Part shown: positions 26,261 to 34,528 of the stretch, piece after piece
Position numbering within the stretch: position 1 is the stretch's first letter
Layout of the letters: each line of letters begins with the position of its first letter
Assembly: GCF_022848905.1 (NCBI RefSeq)
Contig: NZ_JAFIRA010000028.1
Coordinates: 1 to 48,862, forward strand
Length of the DNA: 48,862 bases
Reading direction: 5' to 3'
From: Thermostichus vulcanus str. 'Rupite'
Lineage (GTDB): Bacteria > Cyanobacteriota > Cyanobacteriia > Thermostichales > Thermostichaceae
The notes under the pieces: generated by a model
Seen by the model: the letters and a program-made list of their open reading frames with translations, nothing else
Told to the model about the DNA's origin: nothing
Databases searched by the model: none
Translations under genes and position numbers: made by a program

Positions 26261-26722
26261 TTAGTAAATGTAGACTCCTCCTTCTGGGTTAAAGTCGAGG
26301 GTGCGATCTCCTCCCCCTTCCTGCAGCAGATTCACCGCCACATTCACCGTGATCCGATTTTGGGCCACATCGTCTGAGACCACATACCGCAGGCTCATTT
26401 CAGAAAAAGGAGGGCGGCTAGGGGTATGAATAGACAGGTAGGCAGGCAACTCACGGATGGTTAGGGTAACTTGTTCGTCCGGCAGCAGCTCTTGATCAGG
26501 GCCCAGATCGGTGGTAATTCCATATTCCACAGTTGCGTCGGAACGGTTGATCAACACGACTTGCACCGGGCGGCTGGGATCAAAGCGAGCCACCGGCTGA
26601 AAAAAACCGGGCTGAAAAGTGTTGGCAGTTTGACCCCAGGCTACTGGAACGCCCAAGCTCAAGGACAAACCTGCCAGGATCAACACTGCTTTGCGGTAAT
26701 CGGATCCCATAAAACAACCCAT
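26261..26722 (-). CDS. Secreted hypothetical protein
   Basis: A 153-residue exported protein of unknown function. The signal peptide (AVLILAGLSLSLGVPVAWG) ends before QTANTF. The mature part is about 120 residues of short beta strands (VQVVLINRSDATVEYGIT, VTLTIRELPAYLSI, ITVNVAVNLLQEG), suggesting a small immunoglobulin-like or beta-sandwich domain, and it ends on VYIY. Two nearby ATGs (26722 and 26710) are possible starts; neither has a strong ribosome site. It lies 52 bp downstream of aroQ on the same strand and may be cotranscribed. I do not recognise a named family. Confidence 0.7.
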   Translation of the reverse strand: MGCFMGSDYRKAVLILAGLSLSLGVPVAWGQTANTFQPGFFQPVARFDPSRPVQVVLINRSDATVEYGITTDLGPDQELLPDEQVTLTIRELPAYLSIHTPSRPPFSEMSLRYVVSDDVAQNRITVNVAVNLLQEGGGDRTLDFNPEGGVYIY

Positions 26723-26774
26723 CCATCGGTGCAACAGCCACTCAAGATGCTACCCCAGTCTGGATAGGCTTGAA

Positions 26775-27272
26775 CTAGGAAGCTTGCAGTCGCAGGTGCT
26801 GGATCAGGGCCTGTAACCCCAACAGGTAGCTTTGTGCCCCGAAGCCACTGATTTGCCCAATCGCTACGGCAGCAATGTAGGAATGCTGGCGGAACGCTTC
26901 GCGGCGATGAATGTTGCTCAGGTGGACTTCTACTGTTGGCAAACCTACCCCGGCAATAGCATCTCGCAGGGCAATGCTGGTATGGGTATAGGCGCCAGGG
27001 TTGATCAAAATGCCTTGGTGTTGCTGGCGGGCGCGGTGAATGGCATCAATCAACACCCCTTCATGGTTGGATTGCAGAATCTCCAGCTTGGCTTTGAGAG
27101 AGTGAGCCTGCTGGTGCAGGGCCTGATCAATCTGCTCCAAGGACAGGGATCCGTAAATACCGACCTCCCGTACCCCCAATAAGTTCAGGTTGGGGCCGTG
27201 TAACACTAGCAGACTGAGGATATCCAGACCCGGTGTAATGGCGGTCGGATCAGCGACGACGAGGGGATCCAT
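26775..27272 (-). CDS. aroQ: 3-dehydroquinate dehydratase, type II
   Basis: A 165-residue dodecameric shikimate-pathway enzyme removing water from 3-dehydroquinate. The type II pattern is complete: [12 protein letters not shown], the catalytic Tyr/Arg loop ([10 protein letters not shown]), [26 protein letters not shown], and the active-site His/Arg segment [16 protein letters not shown]. The N-terminus is about 15 residues longer than usual ([15 protein letters not shown]), and its coding overlaps the 3' end of a 45-codon gene by 23 bp. That overlap suggests translational coupling with the microprotein upstream. Confidence 0.94.
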   Translation of the reverse strand: MDPLVVADPTAITPGLDILSLLVLHGPNLNLLGVREVGIYGSLSLEQIDQALHQQAHSLKAKLEILQSNHEGVLIDAIHRARQQHQGILINPGAYTHTSIALRDAIAGVGLPTVEVHLSNIHRREAFRQHSYIAAVAIGQISGFGAQSYLLGLQALIQHLRLQAS

Positions 27273-27387
27273 CTTCCACCGGAATAGGAATGGGTTGGGG
27301 CTGCGGCTGGGGATCCCCTAGCAGGGTGTCGATTACACGTTCCACCCATTCCCGGATCTTTTCCAGAACTTTTTCCACCCAATCCAT
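27250..27387 (-). CDS. 45-residue microprotein overlapping aroQ
   Basis: A short frame with ATG at 27387 and TGA at 27250, preceded by AAGAGG about nine bases upstream. The product begins [20 protein letters not shown], an evident amphipathic helix with Trp/Val/Leu/Ile on one face and Glu/Lys/Arg on the other. A Pro-Gln/Pro-Ile tail ([13 protein letters not shown]) and a basic end (SPRRR) follow. It reaches 23 bp into aroQ in another frame. The order of helix, polyproline and basic tail would suit a membrane-surface or partner-binding peptide. I know no family for it, and no homologue could be checked. Coding is supported by the ribosome site, the regular amphipathic pattern and the coupling position. 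Confidence 0.55.
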   Translation of the reverse strand: MDWVEKVLEKIREWVERVIDTLLGDPQPQPQPIPIPVEDGSPRRR

Positions 27388-27581
27388 TCCGATCTACCTC
27401 TTAGAGTTTACAGAGCTACCAAGGGGGGTTATTCGGTAGACCTCTATAATAACGTTTCTTTTCGATTGGTGTAGAGTTGACCCGTGAGCACCGCCGTGTG
27501 CCCGGCAGGGATCCCCCATCCTTTCTGCCTTTGCTGAGAATCTGAAAAAAATCCAAACTCTCCCACTCATTCCAAATCACA

Positions 27582-29501
27582 TCAAGCTGGGAGCAGTTGG
27601 CTCACGGCACGCAACAGGATCCCCTGCAACGGTTCTGCCCCGCTCAAATCAAACCGTTCCACCTGGCCTGCCACTGTCAGAGTTACGGTGGATCCCTGTT
27701 GCAGGATCAAGGTGCCATCGGGGTTGAGATCCCGCTTGAGCACCTGCTGCTCTTTTTCAGAGGGATCCCGCAACACCACCAGATCACTGCCCTCATAGGC
27801 CAAGCCCTCGTACTCTAGGGTATCTTCGTCAACTTCCACTAATAGGAGATCTAAGTGAGGATGGCGCAACAGGGTTTTTACCTGCCGGAAATGGCTACCT
27901 TGTCTGGGTCTCACCGTCCGGTTGAGCAGAACCCCTTCACGACAGAGGGATCCCACACACCACTGGGGGTGCGCAGCCAAAATGTGCTCCACCAAGGTCT
28001 GCACCTCTCTTAGAGACAAGCGATTGAAGGTCAAAATCGGGATACGACCGGTTCCCTTGGCTGGAAAGAGATAGTTGAGGATCGCCCCCGGCACATCGAC
28101 CCCATCACCAATAGCGGGTTTCTGGTGCATCAGTACCCCCGGTGCTGCGTTGATCTCGATAATGCCCAGGGATCCCTCCTTCCAGGAGCATTCCAGGCTG
28201 GTGGCAATCACATCGATGCCCAAACACACCAGCGAAAACTGTTGGGCAATGGTTTGGGCCAAAACAATATTGTCGGGATGCACACTGGCGGTGACATCTC
28301 GACTCACCCCCCCCGCCGAAAGATTCGATACCTTGCGCAGGTACACGGTTCGTCCTGGCTCAAGCACACTTTCCACCGTCAGGCCCTGCTCCGCCAAAAA
28401 ACGCTCCATGGCGTCATCCCACTGGATTGGTCCCAAAGGGGAAGTGGGGGTATCCCAACGGGCGGGATCCTGATTGGCTTGGTGGATGAGCTGACCAATA
28501 GTGCTCTGGCCATCTCCTGTCACCGAGGCCGGGCGTCGCTCTGTCGCTGCGACAAAGCGCCCGCCCACGCACAACAGACGAAAATCGGTGCCCTGCAAAT
28601 GCTTCTCCAAAATCAGCTGGATCGGCTGTTCATAGGGAATGGCATCCACAGCTTCGTCATAGGCAAACTCTAATTCTTCTGGGGTTTGAATATTGGCGGT
28701 AACACCAATGCCCTTATGACCGGCCACCGGCTTGAGTACGACAGGGTAGCCGATCGCCTCGGCCTGTTCTAGGGCTTCTGCCAAGGATGTGACCACTTCC
28801 CCTGGCGGCACCGGAAACCCTTGAGCCGACAAAAAGGCTTTGCAATCGTCCTTGCGAGTGGTGAAGGCAGAGTCGAGGTGGCTGTCGCAGTGAAAGGTGG
28901 TGGCAACTCCACGCACTTGCTTACGTCCATAGCCGTACTGCATCACCCCCTCATCCCACAGGTAATAGGTGGGGATCCCGCGTTCGTGAGCAGCTCGCAA
29001 CAGAGCATACACTGTCGGCCCCCCATAGACCGAATCCCGAAACAATTGCTGCAGACGGCGCAGCTCACCTTCAAAATCAAACTCTTGATCCTGTGTGATG
29101 GCCTCTAACCAATCCCAGGCCAGATACACCGCCGCACGGGTAGTGCGGCCATGCAAGGTTTGCACAGCAATGCGCACATACTCTGGAAAGAGGCGAAAGC
29201 TCCACCGGTAGAGGTGTAAACCCATTTGCAATCGGTTCACCTCCGCCACAAGGTGGGCGAACAAGTGGGCATAGGACAGATAGGTTTCTCCCTGCAGTTG
29301 CGGCAGATGCTGACCCACCTGGACTAGATAGCTCTCGATAGGTAACGGCTTGAGAGAGTAGGTAAGGGTGAAGTCGAAGGTGAGCGCAGCGGTATTCAGG
29401 TAGGGGTTGGGGCCGAGGTAGTGCTTAAGGTTGAAAATATCAAAGGCATCGAACTCACGCGCATTAATCCGGGGCGTATCAGCCGCCTTGTGCAAAACCA
29501 T
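27582..29501 (-). CDS. cphA2: CphA2-type cyanophycin synthetase (truncated Mur-ligase part)
   Basis: A 639-residue relative of cyanophycin synthetase. The N-terminal CphA-specific domain (residues 1-165, FNLKHYLGPNPYLN) and an ATP-grasp domain (about 215-480) are intact, including PVVLKPVAGHKGIGV, LEKHLQGTDFRLLCVGG, SNLSAGGVSRDVT and the metal-site IIEINAAPG. The Mur-ligase-like region after 490 is shortened and lacks the GTNGKTT-type P-loop, although LLLVEVDEDTLEYEGLAYEGSDLVVLRD remains recognisable. CphA1 is about 870-900 residues; CphA2 lacks the second active site and joins beta-Asp-Arg dipeptides into cyanophycin. The ATG at 29501 has GAGG six bases upstream. No cphA1 or cphB is in the window. 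Confidence 0.85.
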   Translation of the reverse strand: MVLHKAADTPRINAREFDAFDIFNLKHYLGPNPYLNTAALTFDFTLTYSLKPLPIESYLVQVGQHLPQLQGETYLSYAHLFAHLVAEVNRLQMGLHLYRWSFRLFPEYVRIAVQTLHGRTTRAAVYLAWDWLEAITQDQEFDFEGELRRLQQLFRDSVYGGPTVYALLRAAHERGIPTYYLWDEGVMQYGYGRKQVRGVATTFHCDSHLDSAFTTRKDDCKAFLSAQGFPVPPGEVVTSLAEALEQAEAIGYPVVLKPVAGHKGIGVTANIQTPEELEFAYDEAVDAIPYEQPIQLILEKHLQGTDFRLLCVGGRFVAATERRPASVTGDGQSTIGQLIHQANQDPARWDTPTSPLGPIQWDDAMERFLAEQGLTVESVLEPGRTVYLRKVSNLSAGGVSRDVTASVHPDNIVLAQTIAQQFSLVCLGIDVIATSLECSWKEGSLGIIEINAAPGVLMHQKPAIGDGVDVPGAILNYLFPAKGTGRIPILTFNRLSLREVQTLVEHILAAHPQWCVGSLCREGVLLNRTVRPRQGSHFRQVKTLLRHPHLDLLLVEVDEDTLEYEGLAYEGSDLVVLRDPSEKEQQVLKRDLNPDGTLILQQGSTVTLTVAGQVERFDLSGAEPLQGILLRAVSQLLPA

Positions 29502-29583
29502 AATCGACCTCAAGCGATGGAATGAAACAGCCCAAGCCCAGGATCCCAAAGATCCGCTTGTGCCGCTTCTATTATTTGATCTT

Positions 29584-29620
29584 CCCCTATCGACAGAAAA
29601 GCCACTGCTGTGGATAGGGG
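29584..29620 (-). promoter_or_regulatory. Long-loop hairpin upstream of cphA2
   Basis: CCCCTATC (29584-29591) pairs with GATAGGGG (29613-29620) across a 21-base loop, between the stop of the 49-residue membrane protein gene and the cphA2 start. It could be the terminator of the former or part of the cphA2 leader; there is no T-run, so the role is open. Confidence 0.3.
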
Positions 29621-29666
29621 ATCCCTTGGGGAATGGTTCGGCCTAATCTACACCGAATTAGGAAAG

Positions 29667-29816
29667 TTAGGAAAGAGCGCTCAAAAGCACAATATCCATG
29701 ATCAGCAACGCCCCGGAAAAGGCCAGCAGACTCCGCACGATCATGCGCTCCCGTTTAGAGCGATAGGATCCGCCTAGACGAAGCCACTTGAGAGACTGAG
29801 GGAGAGGGTACAGCAT
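29667..29816 (-). CDS. 49-residue single-pass membrane protein
   Basis: A short frame, ATG at 29816 to TAA at 29667. The N-terminal 25 residues are basic (SLKWLRLGGS, YRSKRER), followed by one hydrophobic helix (SLLAFSGALLIMDIVLLSAL) at the C-terminus. The charge pattern predicts the N-terminus in the cytosol. It lies 165 bp upstream of cphA2 on the same strand. The ribosome site is poor, but the helix and positive-inside pattern are unlikely in random sequence. The family is unknown to me. Confidence 0.5.
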   Translation of the reverse strand: MLYPLPQSLKWLRLGGSYRSKRERMIVRSLLAFSGALLIMDIVLLSALS

Positions 29817-30015
29817 GACGGAAGCAGGTGAGTGAGGATATCGAGCTTGGAGGGTGAGAGGGTAGCAACGCTGTCTAAGGCAATCATGCCCTATTCTCTA
29901 AGATTCAGATCCGGCTGCATTTCCCCACGCTTGGGGGGACTGAAAAGAAGCAAGGGGATGGCTAGCTGTGGGGGGCAATTCCCACTAGAGTGAGGGTTAG
30001 CTGTTGCGGGTGTCT

Positions 30016-31257
30016 ATGATCACTCCCTTAGCCGAAGCAGAAACTGTTTTGAACCGTTGCTGGGATCATTGGCAAGTGGTCGCCAACCGTGCCGACCTGA
30101 AGCCGGAGCTACGGGCTTTGGCGGGGTTACGCAAGCGGCTTGGATCGCGGCTGTTTTCCATTGCTGTGTTTGGGTTGGTGAATCGCGGCAAGTCAGCCGT
30201 CTTGAATGCTTTGACCGGAGAAGCTCGGCTGGAAGTGGGGCCGTTAAATGGGGTGACCCAACAACCGCAATCGGTGCTATGGCAACCTGGGCCAGGGATC
30301 CCGTGGCGGGTGAGGTTAATCGATACCCCTGGTTTGAACGAAGTGGAAGGGGAAGCGCGTGAGCAGTTGGCCTGGGATGTGGCCCGCTCAGCCGATTTGA
30401 TTCTCTTTGTGCTTGCCGCCGATCTGACCCAGTTGGAGTATCAGGCTCTGCTAGAATTGCGCACCCTGCACAAACCGATCCTGCTGGTCTTGAACAAGAG
30501 CGATCTGTATTCTGAAGCTGATCTGCAAGCCATTCGCACCCAGATTAGCCGCCCACAGTTGGGCCTAGGGTTGGAGATTGTAACCGTAGCGGCTTGCCCC
30601 AAACCGGTTAAGGTGCGCACCCACTGGCCAGATGGCCGCATCACCATTGAATGGGAACGTCCTGCGCCCCAAATGGAGGCGCTACGGGGGCGAATTGTGC
30701 AGATTTTGCAAACAGAGGCGGGATCCCTGCTGGCTTTGAATGTGTTGAAGCGGCTGGATCGCATTCAGGCTCAAATCCTGCAAAAACAATGGCAGCACCA
30801 TGCCGGTTTCCTGGATCGCTGGAGCAAAGTCTGTAGCCTCGCCAAAGGACTTGGGATCGGGCTGGTTCCCCTGGGATTGGATCTGCTACTGGCCCCGCTG
30901 CTGGATGGTCTTTGGCTGCTGGGTCTCTGTCTGCGGCTGCGACTGCCCTGGGGAGTATTACGTGGGGCGCTGGGATCCCGTCAGGAGGGCTTGTGGCGAC
31001 CGCTGCTGGTGAATAGTGCCCTGCTGCTGTTGGCGGAAGGGTTGGGATCTTGGCTGTGGGGAGGCTGGGGCAGTGGCCTCTTCCCAGGGCTGGTGGCAGG
31101 AGCCAGTTTGTATCGCCTTGGATCCCTGACACCGCCGGTATTAACCCAATTCACAACCCGAGGGTTTGGGTTGGAAGAAAGCCTCAAGGCTCTGCTCGGA
31201 GAAGAAAAGCTAGCAACAAAGCGAGCTGCAACCGCCTTGCCGAGCAATTCTCCTTAG
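30016..31257 (+). CDS. Membrane-associated Era-like GTPase
   Basis: A 413-residue GTP-binding protein. The G domain occupies about residues 45-225: G1 as GLVNRGKSAVLNAL, G3 as IDTPGLNEVEG, G4 as VLNKSDLY. A helical linker with IQAQILQKQWQHHAGFLDRW follows. The C-terminal half has two or three hydrophobic segments (LVPLGLDLLLAPLLDGLWLLGL; LLLVNSALLLLAEGLGSWLW) similar to DUF697/YcjF-linked GTPases found in cyanobacteria. Such proteins are thought to act at membranes; the cargo or partner is unknown. The ATG at 30016 is preferred over TTG/GTG codons just before it. It is convergent with the crystallin-domain gene. Confidence 0.8.
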   Translation: MITPLAEAETVLNRCWDHWQVVANRADLKPELRALAGLRKRLGSRLFSIAVFGLVNRGKSAVLNALTGEARLEVGPLNGVTQQPQSVLWQPGPGIPWRVRLIDTPGLNEVEGEAREQLAWDVARSADLILFVLAADLTQLEYQALLELRTLHKPILLVLNKSDLYSEADLQAIRTQISRPQLGLGLEIVTVAACPKPVKVRTHWPDGRITIEWERPAPQMEALRGRIVQILQTEAGSLLALNVLKRLDRIQAQILQKQWQHHAGFLDRWSKVCSLAKGLGIGLVPLGLDLLLAPLLDGLWLLGLCLRLRLPWGVLRGALGSRQEGLWRPLLVNSALLLLAEGLGSWLWGGWGSGLFPGLVAGASLYRLGSLTPPVLTQFTTRGFGLEESLKALLGEEKLATKRAATALPSNSP

Positions 31258-31265
31258 GCCCCGAA

Positions 31266-32138
31266 TCAATACCGCACACAATAGGCCCCTTGACGATAGT
31301 AGCCATCCAAGCAACCGCTGCTGTCGCGGCCATAGTTGTCTCGCGGGGGCGGCACATACGGCAAAGAGGGGGGGTAGACAACCGAAGGCGGCGGAAGAAG
31401 GGTTCCCCCCGATCCGCCGGAGCCATCGGCTGAAACCAAGCGGACGGAGCTGATGGTGTCATTGTTAATGCCCACCAACCGAACATCTGGATAGCGTCCT
31501 GGCCCCAGTCGCCGACAGTACCCCTGGAAGTTGACATCCTCACAGAGATCCCAAACACCACTGTTGATTTGCAGGCTGGTGGTGAGATCATTGAAGCCTT
31601 GATTGTTGAGGTTGCGCAGGCTGTCGGATACCCCCAAAGACCGACCCTGGTAATTGGCATTTTCGTAGAGGATCAGGGATCCGATTGGTTGCGGGAGAGG
31701 TTGAATACTGCTGCTGGGGGGCAAAACGGAGCCACCACTACCCCCACTGACCCAACGCACCGAACTGAGGGTATTGTTGGGGATCCCGAGGCTGGCGATA
31801 TTTGGATATACCCCTGGCCCCACCTGCCGACATAGCCCTCCGTAATGGGCATCGGGACAAAGTTGCCATTCGCCGGAATGAACTTGCAGACTGGAAGCAC
31901 GATCATTAAAGTTTTGATGGCCGAGAAAGTCGCTATCTCGCACTAAGGTCAGGGAGCGGCCCAAAAGATTGACATCTTCGTAAAGGGTGATCGCCCCTTC
32001 CCCGGCTGGAACAGTAACCGTGATGCCCCGTTGCAACACCTCTAGGGCCACGGCGGGTTCGTGGGAGCGGGTTGCCGTTAGAAGGCTGCTCAGCAACAGG
32101 ATAGAGGAGAGGCCAAAAGGGTTGTGCCACTTGAGCAT
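31266..32138 (-). CDS. Secreted double beta/gamma-crystallin-like protein
   Basis: A 290-residue exported protein. The signal peptide (FGLSSILLLSSLLTATRS) is followed by two similar modules, near residues 50-130 and 155-240. Each opens with a Greek-key strand (ITLYEDVNLLGRSLTL; LILYENANYQGRSLGV), continues with FND plus SLQxxSGxWxLC, then GGLCRQVGPGVYP or QGYCRRLGPGRYPDV, and ends NTLSSVRWV or DTISSVRLV. This is the beta/gamma-crystallin fold, often calcium binding in microbes. The modules are separated by Gly/Ser/Pro linkers, and a Tyr/Pro-rich tail ends in GCLDGYYRQGAYCVRY with a probable disulfide. The ATG at 32138 was chosen for the signal peptide. Confidence 0.8.
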   Translation of the reverse strand: MLKWHNPFGLSSILLLSSLLTATRSHEPAVALEVLQRGITVTVPAGEGAITLYEDVNLLGRSLTLVRDSDFLGHQNFNDRASSLQVHSGEWQLCPDAHYGGLCRQVGPGVYPNIASLGIPNNTLSSVRWVSGGSGGSVLPPSSSIQPLPQPIGSLILYENANYQGRSLGVSDSLRNLNNQGFNDLTTSLQINSGVWDLCEDVNFQGYCRRLGPGRYPDVRLVGINNDTISSVRLVSADGSGGSGGTLLPPPSVVYPPSLPYVPPPRDNYGRDSSGCLDGYYRQGAYCVRY

Positions 32139-32232
32139 GGTTGGAAAAGGTGAGGGTGCCTCAACTATCCCCCATTCCGTTGCTGTTGTGGGGATCCGCC
32201 TCAATTTCCTTCATCCACTTTCACCTTTTGGG

Positions 32233-32991
32233 TCAGTGGAGTCGCCGCATCCCCTGCGCTACGGGATCAAAGTCGGCATCAAATTGGGTCAAGCTGTCGA
32301 AATAGGCACCGGCAAAGGCTGCTCCTGTCAGTTGTGCCCCCCGTAGATCGGCCCCCCGCAAATTGGCTCCGATCAGCACCGCCTGGCTCAAATTGACCCC
32401 TTGCAGGTTAGCCGCCTGACCATTGGCTAGGCGGAGGAGAGCCCCGCACAAATTCGCCCCCTGTAGGTGAGTCTGCCAGAGGGTACAGGCGCTCAGATCC
32501 GCTTGTTCGAGGCTGGCTTCGTTCAAGTTGGCCTGAAACAAGTTGGCCCCGCGCAAATTCGCCAGATTTAGGTCGGCCTCTACCAGTTGAGCTCTCTGGA
32601 GATGGGCCTGTTGCAGGTTGGCCCGCCGCAAGAGGGTGATACGCAAATCTGCTCCCTCCAGATAGGATCCCTGCAAATTAGCCCCGTACAGGTTGGAACC
32701 GCGCAAGTTGGCCTCCCTCAGATCGGCCTCTTCCAGGTGGCTACCCTGGAGGCTACATCCCTCCAAATTGGCTTGGCTGAGGTTGGCCCCTTGCAGATGA
32801 ACCCCCTCCAGATGGGATCCACACAGCATTGCCCCTCGCAGATCAATTCCCGGCAGATGGGATCCCTTCAGGTTAATCTCCCGCAAGTAGGCCGCTGGCA
32901 AACTGGCACCCTGCAGGCAAATGCCGATAAAATCTCGCTCCCAGGCGGCATAGTGCTCCAGCAGTTCAGCAGCAGTGCGAACGGTGATCAT
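32233..32991 (-). CDS. Pentapeptide-repeat protein
   Basis: A 252-residue protein built almost entirely of A(N/D)LxG-type pentapeptides from about residue 25 to the end (for example GANLSQANLEGCSLQGSHLE, then many similar). This predicts a right-handed quadrilateral beta-helix of about nine to ten turns. The first 25 residues form a helical cap (TAAELLEHYAAWERDF), and the last segment caps with FAGAYFDSLTQFD. No enzymatic domain, signal or membrane helix is visible. The role is unknown; known members shield enzymes or mimic DNA. It sits in a co-directional series argC, unknown, this gene, crystallin-like gene. Confidence 0.88.
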   Translation of the reverse strand: MITVRTAAELLEHYAAWERDFIGICLQGASLPAAYLREINLKGSHLPGIDLRGAMLCGSHLEGVHLQGANLSQANLEGCSLQGSHLEEADLREANLRGSNLYGANLQGSYLEGADLRITLLRRANLQQAHLQRAQLVEADLNLANLRGANLFQANLNEASLEQADLSACTLWQTHLQGANLCGALLRLANGQAANLQGVNLSQAVLIGANLRGADLRGAQLTGAAFAGAYFDSLTQFDADFDPVAQGMRRLH

Positions 32992-33044
32992 AACGGCTCA
33001 CAAGCGACAGACTCCGGTGAACCTCAACAGCATACCAGAGGGCT

Positions 33045-34490
33045 TTAATCCTCCGGTTGCTCCAATTTCGGATCCAAGCTCTTGGCGGTAAGGCGCAGGG
33101 CTTCCGCCTGATCCATAACCCGCGGGGCTTCTGCGGCGGCCTCAACACCCTGGCCATAGCTCTCCCATAGAGGCATTTCCGGGTAGGTGGTTTGCAGTTG
33201 CTGAATCTGATCCAGAAGCGCCTCCAACCAACCGGCACTGCTCCAGGTGAGCAAAAACTGAAAGGGGTTCCAAAGGTTCAGTTGCCGCCCCAACTCGTTC
33301 AAGCCTTCGTTGCGAATCGGTGGATCGAAGGTATCGGCCACCGCCATCAACTGCCGCGCCAAGAGGGGCTTGAGGGTTTTCTCGGCAGCTTCGGTGACGG
33401 CGGGAATAGCGGACTGGATCCGCTCTGGGGTCGGGATGTTCCGCGCCTGGGGCAGTGCCTGCAATACCAACTCCAACCGGCGCCCTGCTTCGGCAGATTC
33501 TAAGGCAGACTCGAGGGTGGTGCCCACACTGAGAAACACTTCCCCGGTCAGCAACCGCATCGCGTCGATCACCAGGTGATACAGCGGGGGGATAAGAAGC
33601 TTGATCCATTCGCTCTGGAAAAATTCCCGCAGCCGCCGCGCCACATAATCGCCCACTTGGGTGGTTTGGATCCCCACTTGGGTGAGGCTGAGATACCAAT
33701 CCTCGCCGGGAGGGGATCCCTTGGGATCCAACCAACGGCGCAGGGTTTGCCATTCCTCTTCGGATAAAGCAGTGCGCCCCTGTTTCAGGCCCGTTTGCCG
33801 CAATTTGCCATCGGCACTCAACAGTTTGCGCAACTCAGGGGTGCCCAGCAAGGACAAGGCTCCCGCCGAGCCGACACTGCCGATTTCGATGGCGATCAGG
33901 GTGGTCAGGAGCGCTGCAGAGGCTTTCACCTGGATTTGGCCCGACTTGTCCATCACCAGGGGCATACGGCTGTTGCCATAGGCCCGCGCACTCATGGCTT
34001 CCAAAGCTGAAAGTTGGGCAGGAGCTGGAGAAGGGATCCCGTCGGTTATGGTCTCTGGATGGGGTTGCTGTTGTCCCCAGTGGAAGAGCAGGCTGGCCAC
34101 CAGCGCCCGGTCGGAAGCTCGCGCCAAGGAGGCGATTACCACTTCCCATTGGCTGGGGTTGAGTAGCGGCAGCAAAGCCCGGATCTCCTCCTGAATCGGC
34201 TGCAGGGATGTATCGTCTCTGGCAGTTTCCAAGGCTTGTTGCAAACGATCCCGTGCTTCTCGACATAACCCGCCCCACTCCAGTTGCAACCGGGCTAGGG
34301 TTTGCTGCACCGTTTCTTCGGAGCGTTTGGGGAGTTCCTGCCAGCCCGCCTCCAGTTGCCGCAGCAATTCCTCCCAGTTCAAGCCAGCAGCAGGGGGTGG
34401 GGCTGAACCCTTGGCGGATGCCGATGCCGCCGGGTCGGCAGTGGTTGCGGTGGAGGAAGACTCGGAGGGGGGATCCAGGGGCTCAGGCAT
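33045..34490 (-). CDS. Cyanobacterial protein of unknown function
   Basis: A 481-residue protein I do not recognise. Residues 1-40 are a Pro/Ser/Ala-rich linker. A mostly helical region follows, with LNWEELLRQLEAGWQELPKR and heptad-like stretches to about residue 130. The central part has a hydrophobic patch (AALLTTLIAIEIGSVGSAGALSLLG) that may touch a membrane, and YHLVIDAMRLLTGEVFLSVG at about 290-310. The C-terminal third is amphipathic helices ending in acidic PKLEQPED. In-frame ATGs at 34490, 34523 and 34595 are possible; 34490 avoids overlap with argC. It lies directly downstream of argC. Its proximity to argC gives no obvious functional hint. Confidence 0.65.
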   Translation of the reverse strand: MPEPLDPPSESSSTATTADPAASASAKGSAPPPAAGLNWEELLRQLEAGWQELPKRSEETVQQTLARLQLEWGGLCREARDRLQQALETARDDTSLQPIQEEIRALLPLLNPSQWEVVIASLARASDRALVASLLFHWGQQQPHPETITDGIPSPAPAQLSALEAMSARAYGNSRMPLVMDKSGQIQVKASAALLTTLIAIEIGSVGSAGALSLLGTPELRKLLSADGKLRQTGLKQGRTALSEEEWQTLRRWLDPKGSPPGEDWYLSLTQVGIQTTQVGDYVARRLREFFQSEWIKLLIPPLYHLVIDAMRLLTGEVFLSVGTTLESALESAEAGRRLELVLQALPQARNIPTPERIQSAIPAVTEAAEKTLKPLLARQLMAVADTFDPPIRNEGLNELGRQLNLWNPFQFLLTWSSAGWLEALLDQIQQLQTTYPEMPLWESYGQGVEAAAEAPRVMDQAEALRLTAKSLDPKLEQPED

Positions 34491-34528
34491 GGGCAAAGTT
34501 GGCCTCAGAGGGGCTATCGGCATTATAG

